A stretch of 64,000 nucleotides of DNA from Rheinheimera sp. A13L. GTDB lineage: Bacteria > Pseudomonadota > Gammaproteobacteria > Enterobacterales > Alteromonadaceae. Below the pieces are notes generated by a model, which searched no databases, was not told the DNA's origin, and saw only the letters and a list, made by a program, of their open reading frames with translations. The stretch lies in contig NZ_AFHI01000012.1 in the NCBI RefSeq assembly GCF_000217935.1, forward strand, positions 62,001 to 126,000, written 5' to 3'. The position numbers were made by a program, and so were the translations under genes. This document shows, piece by piece, positions 36,074 through 46,420 of this stretch. Position 1 is the stretch's first letter, and the number at the start of each line of letters is the position of its first letter.

Positions 36074-37099
36074 ATGCGGGTTTTGTATGGTGTGCAGGCA
36101 ACAGGCAATGGACATATCAGCAGAGCCCGCGCTATGGGCAAGTACCTCAAAGCAGAAGGCATAACAGTCGACTTTCTGTTTTCAGGCCGCCCTGCTGACC
36201 AGTTTTTTGATATGCAGCAGTTTGGTGACTTTCAGGTCAAAACAGGTTTGACCTTCGTGACAGAACAAGGCCATATCAACTATCTGAAAACGGCAATTGA
36301 AGCTAAACCTCTTGAGCTGTGGCGTGATATCCGCGAACTCGACTGTTCAGCTTATGATTTAGTACTGACCGACTTTGAACCCATCACAGCCTGGGCGGCA
36401 CGACGACAAAAAAAGCGCTCTGTCGCCTTTGGTCACCAATATGCGTTCTTACACCAGATCCCACAAATTCATGACAACCCGCTAAGCCGCAGTATTTTTA
36501 AGTTTTTTGCGCCAGCTCAGCAACAAATAGGCCTGCACTGGCATCATTTTAATCAGCCCATATTGCCTCCTATTGTCGATTTAGAGCCTACGCTAAACAC
36601 AGCCGATCCTCATAAAGTACTGGTTTATCTGCCTTTTGAAGATCAGCAACAAGTGATCCAGTGGTTACAACCTCTAAGCCAGTATCAGTTTTATCTGTAC
36701 GGCCCTGGCCTGAGTAAAAACCAGCTTGGGCACATTCAATGTTCGGGCCCTTGTGTTGATGATTTTAAACGCGATTTGCATCAATCCAGTGCAGTGCTCA
36801 GTAACTCAGGGTTTGAACTGGTCAGCGAAGCGCTGCAACTGCAAAAACGTATTCTGGTGAAAGCCCTGCAAGGCCAGATGGAACAGGAGTCAAATGCGTT
36901 GGCGCTGACTCAGTTGCAACTGGGGCAAAGCACCAGCACACTCAATACAGCTGTGATTGCTGACTGGCTGACCTCCCCCATACAAGGCAACACAGTGCAG
37001 TACACCAATGTGGCTCAGGCTTTGGCCAAATGGATCCGCGCAGGCGCCTGCCCTACCGAATTGCAGCAGCTTAATTTATGGCAAAACCACAAGGCTTGA
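36074..37099 (+). CDS. MJ1255/VC2487-family glycosyltransferase
   Basis: A 341-residue GT-B-fold enzyme related to UDP-glucuronosyl/MurG-type transferases. The N-terminus MRVLYGVQATGNGHISRARAM is characteristic of the MJ1255/VC2487 family. The C-terminal donor-binding part includes SNSGFELVSEALQLQKRIL. Donor and acceptor are unknown. AGGAG lies 7 bases before the start. It is likely co-transcribed with tdk. Confidence 0.82.
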   Translation: MRVLYGVQATGNGHISRARAMGKYLKAEGITVDFLFSGRPADQFFDMQQFGDFQVKTGLTFVTEQGHINYLKTAIEAKPLELWRDIRELDCSAYDLVLTDFEPITAWAARRQKKRSVAFGHQYAFLHQIPQIHDNPLSRSIFKFFAPAQQQIGLHWHHFNQPILPPIVDLEPTLNTADPHKVLVYLPFEDQQQVIQWLQPLSQYQFYLYGPGLSKNQLGHIQCSGPCVDDFKRDLHQSSAVLSNSGFELVSEALQLQKRILVKALQGQMEQESNALALTQLQLGQSTSTLNTAVIADWLTSPIQGNTVQYTNVAQALAKWIRAGACPTELQQLNLWQNHKA

Positions 37100-37194
37100 G
37101 CCGCTGACCAGCAAGCCTGATAAAAAATCACTTCTACCCAAAGCAGGTTTATGTTGTGGTAGGCTAGCGGCTGTTGGCGAAAGAGTTGAGTTAA

Positions 37195-38811
37195 GTGGTT
37201 TCCAGGCAAGCATTTTACCGGTCTAAAAAAGTACTGGTCATTGAAGATTACGAACAAGTTATAGCGTACATGAAAAGCATGTTGGCGCTGATTGGTTTCG
37301 ACCAGGTCGTGGTCGCCCGTAATGCAGAAAGCGCCATGTCAGCCTGCCGCAAAACTGATTTTGATTTTATCTTATGCGACTACAACTTAGGTGTGGGCCG
37401 CGACGGTTATCAGTTATTTGAAGCCTTAAAAGCCGAACACAGCCTCAAACACAGTTGCTGCTTTATCGTGGTCAGTGGTGAACGTCATCGCCAGGCCGTG
37501 TATGGCATGATCGAGTTCCTGCCTGATGACTATCTGTTAAAACCTTTCAGCTATGCCGAACTTGAACGCCGCATTGGCCGCGCTTTTCAGGTAAAACGGG
37601 CGCTGAAGTATGCCTATCAGATGATCGCTGAAGAAAACTACCCTGATGCAATTCAGGCCTGTGACGTATCCCTCGAACAATACCCCGTGCACCATGCCTA
37701 CATTCAGCGATTAAAAGGTGAACTCTTAGTGAAAGTTGGCCGCTATAAAGAAGCTGAAACTTTATATAGCGAGGTATTGGCCTTTCGTGATTTACCCTGG
37801 GCCAAACTTGGGATCGCTGTGGCTAAAGGCTATCAGGAGCAGGACAGCGAAGCAGAAAACATGCTGATAGAACTTACGGAGCAGCCTGAAACCAAAATTG
37901 AAGCGCTGGACTGGCTTACCCGTTTGTATTTAAGCCAAAACAAAACCGAAGAAGCCTTTAATACAGTGCGTGTTGTGGCCGACGCCTCCCCCAAAAACTA
38001 TTTGCGCCAGCATGTATTGGCCAATTTAGCTGTGATCAACAATCAGCCGGATTTAGCAGTACGGGTGCACTCTAAACTACTGGAAGCCGCTAAATATTCA
38101 ATCTACGACACTGCAGATAATATGCTGAACTACGCCCGGGCTATGATCCAAAATGCTCAGCTTTTATCTGTGCGTGACAAGCGCGCCATTTTAGGCAAAG
38201 TGGATTATTTTCTGAAAGATGTAAAAAAGCGTTTTAACCCTACGACTTACGAGCATGACAAGCTGGTGATAGAAGCAAGGGTTGCTGTGCTTGAAGGCAA
38301 AACCGACAAAGCCAAAAACTTACTGCAGCAAAGTGAAGAGCAAAGCTTAGGCCGCACTTTGTCGCCCTCTGCGTTACTGGACAGAGCCAGAGCTTATTTT
38401 GAAACCGGTAATCTGGCGATGAGTGACCATTATATGGGCTCACTCAACACCTTATCGCAAAGTGCAGATCTGTATAACAAAGCGCTGAATATGATGTTTT
38501 TATCCGAACAGGATAAGTACAGCCACAAAAGAGCCACCATGATGGCCAGCCACAACGCCGGAATGGAAGCTTACAGCTTGGGCCAGTACTCAGAGGCCAT
38601 CACCTACTTTATCGAAGCACAAAAAACCATGCCAGCCAACGCCAGCATAGCGCTGAATTTGCTGCAGGCCATCAGCCAGCGTGGTCGCTTAAACGAAGAT
38701 TTAATCTATCTGGCCCACAAATGCATGAACGTGATAGACGACACTGACTTACCCAAAGATCAACGCAAAAGATACCATTTCATCAAAGATCAAATTCAGC
38801 AGATGTTGTAA
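37195..38811 (+). CDS. Receiver-domain protein with TPR repeats
   Basis: A 538-residue cytoplasmic signalling protein. A CheY-like receiver domain (about 10-130) carries the phosphorylatable Asp in CDYNLG, acidic residues in VIEDYE, the Ser/Thr position in VVSGE and the Lys in LLKPFSY. The rest is helical repeats of TPR type (about 145-530), with no DNA-binding or enzymatic output. It probably works through protein contacts. The start is GTG 37195 with a weak GAG-type site; it gives the few residues normally before the first strand. No histidine kinase adjoins it. Confidence 0.88.
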   Translation: MVSRQAFYRSKKVLVIEDYEQVIAYMKSMLALIGFDQVVVARNAESAMSACRKTDFDFILCDYNLGVGRDGYQLFEALKAEHSLKHSCCFIVVSGERHRQAVYGMIEFLPDDYLLKPFSYAELERRIGRAFQVKRALKYAYQMIAEENYPDAIQACDVSLEQYPVHHAYIQRLKGELLVKVGRYKEAETLYSEVLAFRDLPWAKLGIAVAKGYQEQDSEAENMLIELTEQPETKIEALDWLTRLYLSQNKTEEAFNTVRVVADASPKNYLRQHVLANLAVINNQPDLAVRVHSKLLEAAKYSIYDTADNMLNYARAMIQNAQLLSVRDKRAILGKVDYFLKDVKKRFNPTTYEHDKLVIEARVAVLEGKTDKAKNLLQQSEEQSLGRTLSPSALLDRARAYFETGNLAMSDHYMGSLNTLSQSADLYNKALNMMFLSEQDKYSHKRATMMASHNAGMEAYSLGQYSEAITYFIEAQKTMPANASIALNLLQAISQRGRLNEDLIYLAHKCMNVIDDTDLPKDQRKRYHFIKDQIQQML

Positions 38812-38827
38812 AAGTGGGATCACATTT

Positions 38828-39841
38828 TCAGTTGTAGCCGTTTGGGTTGTTTTTTTGCCAGTTCCAGCTGTCACGCACTATATCGTCTAGTGTCTTTTCG
38901 GTTTGCCAGTTCAACACTGCTTTGGCTTTAGATGGGTCGGCAAAATAACGAGCCACGTCGCCTGGTCGCCTTGCTGCGAACTTATACGGCACTTCTATTT
39001 GATTCACTGCGGCAAAACGAGTCACTATATCCAGTACAGATAAACCTTCACCACTACCTAAATTAAAGGTATCAAAACCCTGGCCTTTAAACAGATGTTG
39101 TAAGGCCGCCACATGGCCCAAAGCTAAGTCTGTCACATGGATATAATCCCGCACACCTGTACCATCTACAGTAGGATAGTCGTTACCAAAAATTTGCAAC
39201 TCAGCTCTTTTCCCCACAGCAACCTGGGTAATAAAAGGCATCAGGTTATTTGGAATACCATTTGGGTCTTCACCTATACGGCCACTCTCATCTGCACCTA
39301 CAGGGTTAAAATAACGCAATACGGCGATGTTCCAGCTGTTGTCTGAATGATATAAATCCTGCAGCACCCACTCCGTCATTAGTTTAGACTGGCCATAAGG
39401 GTTCATCGCCACTGTGGGTGTAGTTTCAGGTAAGGGGCTGTTTTGTGCATCTCCATAGACTGTAGCGGAAGAACTGAATACCAGATTTTTTACGCCAAAC
39501 TCTGCCATCACCTGACAAAGTTTTATAGACCCACCCACGTTAGTTTCGTAGTACCACAAAGGTTTTTGGGTAGATTCCCCAACAGCTTTTAAACCAGCAA
39601 AATGCACTACAGCTTTGACAGGGTATTGTGCAAATACTGCAGCCAAAGCATCAGCGTCCAGCACATCTCCTTCAATCTGAATGATGGATTTGCCTGTTAA
39701 TTGCTCTACCCGCTTTAACGATTCAGAGCTGGAGTTGCTGTAGTTATCAAAACTAATCACCTGCTCGCCAGCCCGAAGCAAAGCCAAGGCCGTATGGCTG
39801 CCAATATAACCGGCACCACCTGTTAACACTACATAGCTCAT
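38828..39841 (-). CDS. galE: UDP-glucose 4-epimerase
   Basis: Interconverts UDP-glucose and UDP-galactose, supplying UDP-Gal to glycan synthesis. The 337-residue extended SDR has the NAD motif GGAGYIGSHT, the SSSATVYG Ser and the YGQSK catalytic pair, and a normal family length. The start is ATG 39841 with GGAG 6 bases upstream; a GTG two codons earlier is less likely. It lies at the downstream end of the polysaccharide locus, not with gal catabolic genes. Confidence 0.95.
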   Translation of the reverse strand: MSYVVLTGGAGYIGSHTALALLRAGEQVISFDNYSNSSSESLKRVEQLTGKSIIQIEGDVLDADALAAVFAQYPVKAVVHFAGLKAVGESTQKPLWYYETNVGGSIKLCQVMAEFGVKNLVFSSSATVYGDAQNSPLPETTPTVAMNPYGQSKLMTEWVLQDLYHSDNSWNIAVLRYFNPVGADESGRIGEDPNGIPNNLMPFITQVAVGKRAELQIFGNDYPTVDGTGVRDYIHVTDLALGHVAALQHLFKGQGFDTFNLGSGEGLSVLDIVTRFAAVNQIEVPYKFAARRPGDVARYFADPSKAKAVLNWQTEKTLDDIVRDSWNWQKNNPNGYN

Positions 39842-39904
39842 TTTCACTCCATTGCCTTAAGACATATTATCTTCAACATTTACTCATTAGCGATAATGGC
39901 ACTA

Positions 39905-41959
39905 TCACTCACTGACCTTGTGGATTTTGCGATTGATAAGCATATGATTGTATATGTGCTGAATGACCAAGCGAGCCCCTGCGTCTGAAAGATGATCATC
40001 ATCAATATAAAAAGGTTTCTTCTCATACTGCGCGACACAACGCCCAGCAACATATGTATCACAAAATAAAGATTCTGGCTTTACTGGAATAAATCGTTCA
40101 TTTGTCTCAAAATCTTCGAAAATTTTATTAATAAATTTGTTCCGTTTTTTAAAATCTTCATATGGTATCGAAATCTCATCCAATACAGTATTATTTTCCG
40201 AGTAATACTCCATATTAGTTCGTGCAATATCCCAAGAGATCTCAGGGACGGGATACACAAGATAAACATCTCCCCCGATTGACAGCATATTATTAAGAAA
40301 ACGTCTAATAGCTTCTTTTTTGTCATCGGCTTCGAATCTAAGCCTGCCGTCTTTAAGAACGGCATATTGCCGGTAAGACGCGTCTTTCTCAAGCCCTCCT
40401 TCACTATTTGTCGAAGCCATATGATCAACCTCACCCGCTATTGGGTAAAGTTTAAATGTCCATCGGCTTGATATAACAATATCTGAACTAGATTTGCGCA
40501 TATAAGCAAGAAGCCTGTCGAAAGCCCCCGTACAATCACGGTTAATATTTTCGAAATCAGTTGTATTGTAGTTATCAGGAATAACTTCGCACCCTTCAAG
40601 CGCTATCTTCACGCCTTTAATTTTTGATGATAAAAGGATGGAATTTAGCTCTCCACTTATAGCCTGAGAATGGGAATCGCCGTAAAGAAAAACTGATTTA
40701 GAAGATGTAACATCACCAAACTCACATGAAAGCGCACCCTCAACTTCTTTAACAGGTTGCAAGGCACAGACATCTCCAGTGGCAAGTAATTTTGCACCAA
40801 GACTCTGCCAGGTAATATTAGGTGGCAGACGTGATTTAAACCCGTCCGATTTATAACCAATAAATCCTAAGACCATGAAAAACATACTGCCAGTGACGGA
40901 AAAAATTAATACCTGTCTCCGATTAATCATAGTTCTGTTACGGAACGGCTGTTCCACATAACGCCAGCTAAAATAAGCTAAAAACAACGTCAGTGCAGTA
41001 AGGACAACAAATACCTCAGCGCCGGACTTACCCGGGCTTTGAATACGTGCAAAAGCAAATAGTGGTTGATGCCACAAATAAGCGCTGTAACTAACCAGCC
41101 CAACCCCCACAAACACTTTGTGGCCTAATAACTTTCCTATCAAGTTTTTCTCTGTCGCGAACAAAATGACAAGAACTGAACCAACAACAGGGATCAATGT
41201 ATAGAAACCAGGAAAGGGAGTTTGTTTGTCAAAAAATAAGACTGCATATGCAATAAGGAGAATACCTAATGAGCTGGCGAGCGAGTTAAAGTAGTGTCCT
41301 CCGACCCAAGGAGCGTGAAGTGATCTTCTGGACATATAAAAAGCAGATAAGGAGCCGGCTAACAGCTCCCAGCCTCTTGTAGGTAATAAATAGAATGCAG
41401 CAACAGGCATGGCTGTTGAAGCCCAATCAGCAACGAATAGACTAATCAGCAACAAAATGAGTAGCAATACAAAAACCCACCGTTTACCAAACCGCCATGT
41501 CGCCATAAGAAACAAAGGAAACAGAACATAATATTGTTCTTCTACTGCCAAACTCCAGGTGTGTAATAAGACATTAAGTTCTGAGGTGACTTCAAAATAC
41601 CCACTTGTCTGCCAAAAAAAGATATTTGAAGCAAACAAGACCACTGCTATCAGCGACTGAGAGAAGCCTCGCATTTCCTGTGGCAATAAATAAAACCAGG
41701 CAAAAGGCAGACATGCAAAAATGACAAAGAATAAAGCAGGAAGAAGCCTTCTTGCTCGTCGTTCATAAAAGTTTATTAATGAAAAATTTCCCCGGTCTAA
41801 CTCGGCGATAATGATTGTTGTAATTAGATAACCACTAATTACAAAAAAAACATCAACACCGACGAAACCACCGCTGAAAATATTAAATCCCGCATGAAAC
41901 AATATGACAGGTAATACAGCAACAGCTCTTAACCCGTCTATCTCTCGTCTATATTCCAT
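39905..41959 (-). CDS. OafA-type acyltransferase with SGNH domain (copy A)
   Basis: A 684-residue membrane enzyme that O-acylates surface polysaccharide. The acyltransferase-3 domain (about 1-350, ten or more helices) opens with YRREIDGLRAVAVLPVILFHAG, which includes the catalytic His. A linker helix follows, and then a periplasmic SGNH-hydrolase-like domain with GDSH in VFLYGDSHSQ and the C-terminal DxxH as DDDH. In the OafA/OatA model the acyl group passes through the membrane and the SGNH domain places it on the glycan. Homologous along its length to the next gene. Confidence 0.9.
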   Translation of the reverse strand: MEYRREIDGLRAVAVLPVILFHAGFNIFSGGFVGVDVFFVISGYLITTIIIAELDRGNFSLINFYERRARRLLPALFFVIFACLPFAWFYLLPQEMRGFSQSLIAVVLFASNIFFWQTSGYFEVTSELNVLLHTWSLAVEEQYYVLFPLFLMATWRFGKRWVFVLLLILLLISLFVADWASTAMPVAAFYLLPTRGWELLAGSLSAFYMSRRSLHAPWVGGHYFNSLASSLGILLIAYAVLFFDKQTPFPGFYTLIPVVGSVLVILFATEKNLIGKLLGHKVFVGVGLVSYSAYLWHQPLFAFARIQSPGKSGAEVFVVLTALTLFLAYFSWRYVEQPFRNRTMINRRQVLIFSVTGSMFFMVLGFIGYKSDGFKSRLPPNITWQSLGAKLLATGDVCALQPVKEVEGALSCEFGDVTSSKSVFLYGDSHSQAISGELNSILLSSKIKGVKIALEGCEVIPDNYNTTDFENINRDCTGAFDRLLAYMRKSSSDIVISSRWTFKLYPIAGEVDHMASTNSEGGLEKDASYRQYAVLKDGRLRFEADDKKEAIRRFLNNMLSIGGDVYLVYPVPEISWDIARTNMEYYSENNTVLDEISIPYEDFKKRNKFINKIFEDFETNERFIPVKPESLFCDTYVAGRCVAQYEKKPFYIDDDHLSDAGARLVIQHIYNHMLINRKIHKVSE

Positions 41960-42067
41960 CGCCAGAAAACTGCCTGATTAATTAAAGCTTCATTCTACCA
42001 TTTGTTTGACCCCAGGCAATCGACAAACCTGTTAGATCCTGGCAGTCAGTGTGCAACTAAAAATCGA

Positions 42068-43996
42068 TTAGCGTAATCGCTCTTTGATCTCTGAAAACTG
42101 GCTGGATTTCAAAAATGTTTCTGCAGCTTGCTTGGAACCATAGATGCTAATGTGAGCACCATCCAGACTAAATGGAATATTCTCTGCTGTTACATCTGAG
42201 AGCCTGCCATCGACAACAAACATCGAATATCTATCAACGAACAACACGTTACTATATTTATCTGATGCTTCCTTCAAAAGTTTATGAGCATTCAATGTCA
42301 GGTAGTCCTTGACATGAGGCGCACGTGAAACGTCAAAATTTGTATCCAGAAAAATACTCTTCTTAAAACTCGCCATAATATCGAAGTCGAATTGTTTCGG
42401 ACTAGCCATTAAAACAATCAATTTTAATGTGGGAGCGAGACTTTGAATTAACCTCAGAGTTCCTTCCAGCTTCCCCTGTTTTAAAACATCTCCCCAATCA
42501 CCACTTAATATCGCGAAATCATAGGAGGATGCATTTTCAGCCAGATACGTCCGATTGTACAGACATTGGCTGAAAGCCCGACTAGCCAGTGGACCTGTAT
42601 ACTCATCATTTACACTGGGATAACACCAGTTAGTTGTTATTGAATTAACCGAAACTTTCGCATCAACGGCTGCTAAATGCCATAAAGGTTCATACTGAGC
42701 GGCAAAAGAGTCACCGAACAATACACCTCGAATGTCTGATGACTTGTCCCCAATCCAACAAGCGGTTCCTTCATCCCCGGTATTCAGGTAACTAATGGTG
42801 TCGATACTGTAAAAACACCAGCCATTGTTAATTTTTGGTAGTTCTATACCCGTTAAATTGTCTTTTTCTTTCATTCTGTCCGGCAGGCCACCGCTATAAT
42901 TTCCTATCAGGCCTGTAACTACAAAGAAAAGACTAAAAACAGAAGAAAAAACAATTATTTTTTTCTGACTGATAAGATTCTTATCTCTAAAAGGGGTTTC
43001 TACATATTTCCAACTAAAATAAGCCAATACAAGTGATAAGACAATAAGAGCATTCAATACATAAATATCTGGACCATTGACAATACGCTGCTTCGCAAAA
43101 GCAAAGACTGGTTGGTGCCAAAGGTATGCACTGTAGCTTATCAATCCAATTTTCACTAGAGATCTATGTCCCAAAAGCTTACCTACTACAGTGGCGGGCT
43201 CAGCAAAAAGTATAACCAGCACAGTGCCGACAACTGGGACTAAAGTATATAAACCAGGAAAGGGAGTTTCATTGTCAAATATAATGATAGAAAAAATAAT
43301 AAGTGACAGGCCTACAAATGCTCCAATTTCACTTATACATAACCTGACATCTCGACGTAAAGAACTTGTAGAGTAAAAAGCTATAAAAGACCCTGCAAGC
43401 AATTCCCAACATCGTGCTGGAAGCAGATAAAATGCAGAAGTTGGGTTGTTTGTTGACCAGAAATCAGCTAAGAGCAAGCTAAAAAGAAATATGCCACTAA
43501 GCAATCCAACAACCCAGCGTTTTCCTAAGCACCATGTGAACATCATTAATATAGGAAAGGCGAAATAAAATTGCTCCTCAACAGCCAGGCTCCATGTATG
43601 TAAAAGAGGTTTTAGTTCTGCAGCCGTATCAAAGTAGTCACTTGAGATCCAGAAGAAAATATTGGAGGAGAATGTTGACACTGCAACTAAACTTTGAGAA
43701 AAAGGCTTAAGATCTTGCGGTATCAACCAAAGCCATGCGAAAGGAAGAGAGATAAATAAAACAAGAAAAAGGGCAGGCAAAATTCTGCGGGCTCTACGTT
43801 CATAAAATTGAATGAGAGAGAAATTGCCTGCTTCCATTTCTTTCAAAATGATTGTCGTAATCAAATAGCCGCTGATAACAAAAAAAATATCAACCCCAAT
43901 AAATCCACCACTGAAAAAACTAAACCCAGTATGGAAAAACATAACAGATAATACTGCTACAGCCCTCAACCCATCAATTTCTTTTCTATAATCCAT
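42068..43996 (-). CDS. OafA-type acyltransferase with SGNH domain (copy B)
   Basis: A 642-residue paralogue of the adjacent gene with the same plan: MDYRKEIDGLRAVAVLSVMFFHTG, GGFIGVDIFFVISGYLITTI, about ten helices, and a C-terminal SGNH domain. Here block I reads GDSF rather than GDSH, and the C-terminal pair is DGAH. The membrane halves of the two copies are much more alike than their SGNH halves, which suggests duplication with divergence of glycan specificity. A 330-base gap with a terminator separates it from yjbH, so it probably has its own promoter. Confidence 0.9.
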   Translation of the reverse strand: MDYRKEIDGLRAVAVLSVMFFHTGFSFFSGGFIGVDIFFVISGYLITTIILKEMEAGNFSLIQFYERRARRILPALFLVLFISLPFAWLWLIPQDLKPFSQSLVAVSTFSSNIFFWISSDYFDTAAELKPLLHTWSLAVEEQFYFAFPILMMFTWCLGKRWVVGLLSGIFLFSLLLADFWSTNNPTSAFYLLPARCWELLAGSFIAFYSTSSLRRDVRLCISEIGAFVGLSLIIFSIIIFDNETPFPGLYTLVPVVGTVLVILFAEPATVVGKLLGHRSLVKIGLISYSAYLWHQPVFAFAKQRIVNGPDIYVLNALIVLSLVLAYFSWKYVETPFRDKNLISQKKIIVFSSVFSLFFVVTGLIGNYSGGLPDRMKEKDNLTGIELPKINNGWCFYSIDTISYLNTGDEGTACWIGDKSSDIRGVLFGDSFAAQYEPLWHLAAVDAKVSVNSITTNWCYPSVNDEYTGPLASRAFSQCLYNRTYLAENASSYDFAILSGDWGDVLKQGKLEGTLRLIQSLAPTLKLIVLMASPKQFDFDIMASFKKSIFLDTNFDVSRAPHVKDYLTLNAHKLLKEASDKYSNVLFVDRYSMFVVDGRLSDVTAENIPFSLDGAHISIYGSKQAAETFLKSSQFSEIKERLR

Positions 43997-44326
43997 AAAC
44001 CTTATTTGTCCGAAATAAACTACAGCAATATCAGCTATTTTTAGATTTAGCTTAATGTCAAAAGTGTTCTAAATAGTATGAATGTGATTGCCTTGCTATA
44101 GTTCAATTATTAGGCAAATATACGTTTCATATTTAGTGCCACCAAGTAATACTTCCACTGCAAACTCTATAAGCAGTGCACATGTTAAATATGCAGGGAA
44201 CGAAAACTATTAAAAAGGCAGTTACATAAATACTAGCCTAATATGCACATAATATGGCTAGTACTAAATAATGATTAAGCTTGTGCGTTTAGACAAAGAC
44301 GCACAAGCTTAATCTCAGCCGCAAAC
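43997..44326. other. Intergenic gap between yjbH and the acyltransferase pair
   Basis: A/T-rich, 330 bases, no gene. Contains the yjb operon terminator and a second stem (TACTAGCC at 44231 with GGCTAGTA at 44256). It should hold the promoter for the acyltransferase genes, which I could not fix. Confidence 0.5.
44273..44314 (-). terminator. Terminator of the yjbEFGH-like operon
   Basis: Perfect 16-bp stem (GATTAAGCTTGTGCGT and its complement) with a 10-base loop, 12 bases beyond the yjbH stop. Followed on the minus strand by ATTATTTAG. Confidence 0.78.
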
Positions 44327-46420
44327 CTAACGAACAAATGGGTTACGGGACTCTGTTAAAGCATTCAAGCTAACTGGTTTATTTAACATCTGTCCGCCAT
44401 CTCTGGAGATAGGGATCCATGGAATACGACCACGGCCAGTCGCTGATTTAAGCGAGAATAAATCAAAGGGAATAGACACATAAAAGCCTTTGGTAAAACT
44501 ACCTTCGCCATATTCTTCAGACGACATGTCAGTAATAGCCGCATAAGCACCTGCTACTATGCCGCTATCAAAACGTTTGGCAAAATCTACAGTCACACCT
44601 TTATCTTTTGCCAGATACTGACCAAAACTGGCAGTGATCATAGTGTCCTCTAACCACTCCGGAGTCCAATAAAAGCTTAAATGGCCCGTCAGGGTTTTGT
44701 AGTCAAAAAACGCCACGTCACTGTCATAGTCCCTTTGCTGCACATAATTCATATCAAAACCAATGGCTAAAGATGAATCAATGGGTTTATACAACAGCTC
44801 ACCACCTACTCCGCCATACATAGTTTCCAAATAACCAGCATAAGCCTGTCCATACCAGTTATCGGCAATTTCATCTTTCCACAGGCCATATAAATTCTCC
44901 ATGGTTACATCACTACGGCTGACATACTCACGTACATAAGTACGTACACGAGGTACTCCGGTATTTTGGCCATCTACTTTGAAGTTAAAATCATCAAAGT
45001 TGGTCAGTAAGTTGACTTTCACTGTCGTTTGCAAGCTAAAGTTCGTATTAAACTGATAACCACCGCCCAATAACAAGCCGCCCTGGTACATATAAAACTT
45101 TTCCGGATTACCAAAGGTTTGGATCCAAAATATATCTGCACTATAACCGAAACCACTTTCATTACGTTCTACTGCCCATTGCTCATCACCTAATACAGGT
45201 TCGGTTCTGTGGTAAGTTGTTTTCACATCGGCTTCTGGTGACTCATAACGGGCTGCTTTTACAAACTCTTCTGCATTTATTACGGTTTCGACCATGGGTA
45301 AATCCATAGCCTGAATCACTACCCTGTAGGTTTTAATAGTTTCAGGCAAATGTGTGGCAAGAACCCTGCCAATGCGGTTCATTGCAACATCTTCATCACG
45401 ATAAGCAATTTGTGAACCTTTTAAAATAATCTCACTGTCTTTTATTACATAATTGTTTACAACAAAACCAGCATTTAAGTACAAATCCTGTCGCAGTTGC
45501 GCTTTATCTAATACTTCTATCGAAGCCACACGTGTATCAGGAATATCTTTTGCTGGTGGATCTAGTTTGACCTGTTTCAGGTTATTAAAATCAACCTTGT
45601 AATTCACACCAAAACCAAAGGTATTACCACGTTGGTAGTTTAAGTTCAGATCAAATGAGTCGTTCAGAGCATAAACAGCTCCTATATTAAAATCTGAATC
45701 CTGAACCAAAACCCCAGCTTTATCTTGCAGATAATTATTACCATCGTATTCCAGTTTCAGCCGCAGAGGCTGCCATGGAGTCTGGTATTCAATACCGCCA
45801 TATAATGCCGCAGGGCCTTTAAAAAACCGTTGATAATCTATTTTTCCGCCAGAACCGCTAAAACCACCAGGTCTTTCACAAAAGCTATCTTTGAACTCAC
45901 AAAATGGATTGGTAATATTTCCTTTACGACCCAGATATCCCCAACCTATGCCTAAATGAAAATCAAAAGGACCGATTCTTTTACTGACTGCAATAAATTC
46001 ACTTTCAAATAAACCTGTGCCGCCAAAATCACGAAAACCTAAAGATAAATCTGGTAAAAATTCGCTTTCGCGCCATAACTTAAATTTGACGTCTATGCCC
46101 TTATCTTTAAGCGTTTGATCTCCACTAAATCCAGGGTCATCGCTATAAAGTTGGGTCCGGACATCAGAATAACGAACTGTAGTTTCCATCCAGGGGAATA
46201 ACATCAGGGATGCAGACCAAAACCTGTACTCCTCACTATCCTGGTAATTCAGGCTAAAAGCTCCGGCATCGTTCATACGAGCTGTAGGCATCTGAATTAA
46301 ACCAATACCACCATGATTACTTTGCGAATAATTATTTTGTACGGGAGAAAAACGCTCGTCAGCAAAAACTTCGGAGCATAGCAGCATAGAAAGTAAAGCA
46401 GCTAAACAGGACTTCTTCAT
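44327..46420 (-). CDS. yjbH: YjbH-like outer-membrane exopolysaccharide protein
   Basis: A 697-residue exported protein (signal peptide about 1-20) of the YjbH/GfcD family. The N-terminal part shows the family pattern NHGGIGLIQMPTARMNDAGAFSLNY. The rest is rich in alternating beta strands, as expected for an outer-membrane barrel, with a periplasmic insert near 290-380. In E. coli yjbEFGH and gfcABCD affect exopolysaccharide and group 4 capsule; YjbH/GfcD is thought to form an outer-membrane pore. The start overlaps the yjbG stop as ATGA. Confidence 0.88.
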   Translation of the reverse strand: MKKSCLAALLSMLLCSEVFADERFSPVQNNYSQSNHGGIGLIQMPTARMNDAGAFSLNYQDSEEYRFWSASLMLFPWMETTVRYSDVRTQLYSDDPGFSGDQTLKDKGIDVKFKLWRESEFLPDLSLGFRDFGGTGLFESEFIAVSKRIGPFDFHLGIGWGYLGRKGNITNPFCEFKDSFCERPGGFSGSGGKIDYQRFFKGPAALYGGIEYQTPWQPLRLKLEYDGNNYLQDKAGVLVQDSDFNIGAVYALNDSFDLNLNYQRGNTFGFGVNYKVDFNNLKQVKLDPPAKDIPDTRVASIEVLDKAQLRQDLYLNAGFVVNNYVIKDSEIILKGSQIAYRDEDVAMNRIGRVLATHLPETIKTYRVVIQAMDLPMVETVINAEEFVKAARYESPEADVKTTYHRTEPVLGDEQWAVERNESGFGYSADIFWIQTFGNPEKFYMYQGGLLLGGGYQFNTNFSLQTTVKVNLLTNFDDFNFKVDGQNTGVPRVRTYVREYVSRSDVTMENLYGLWKDEIADNWYGQAYAGYLETMYGGVGGELLYKPIDSSLAIGFDMNYVQQRDYDSDVAFFDYKTLTGHLSFYWTPEWLEDTMITASFGQYLAKDKGVTVDFAKRFDSGIVAGAYAAITDMSSEEYGEGSFTKGFYVSIPFDLFSLKSATGRGRIPWIPISRDGGQMLNKPVSLNALTESRNPFVR

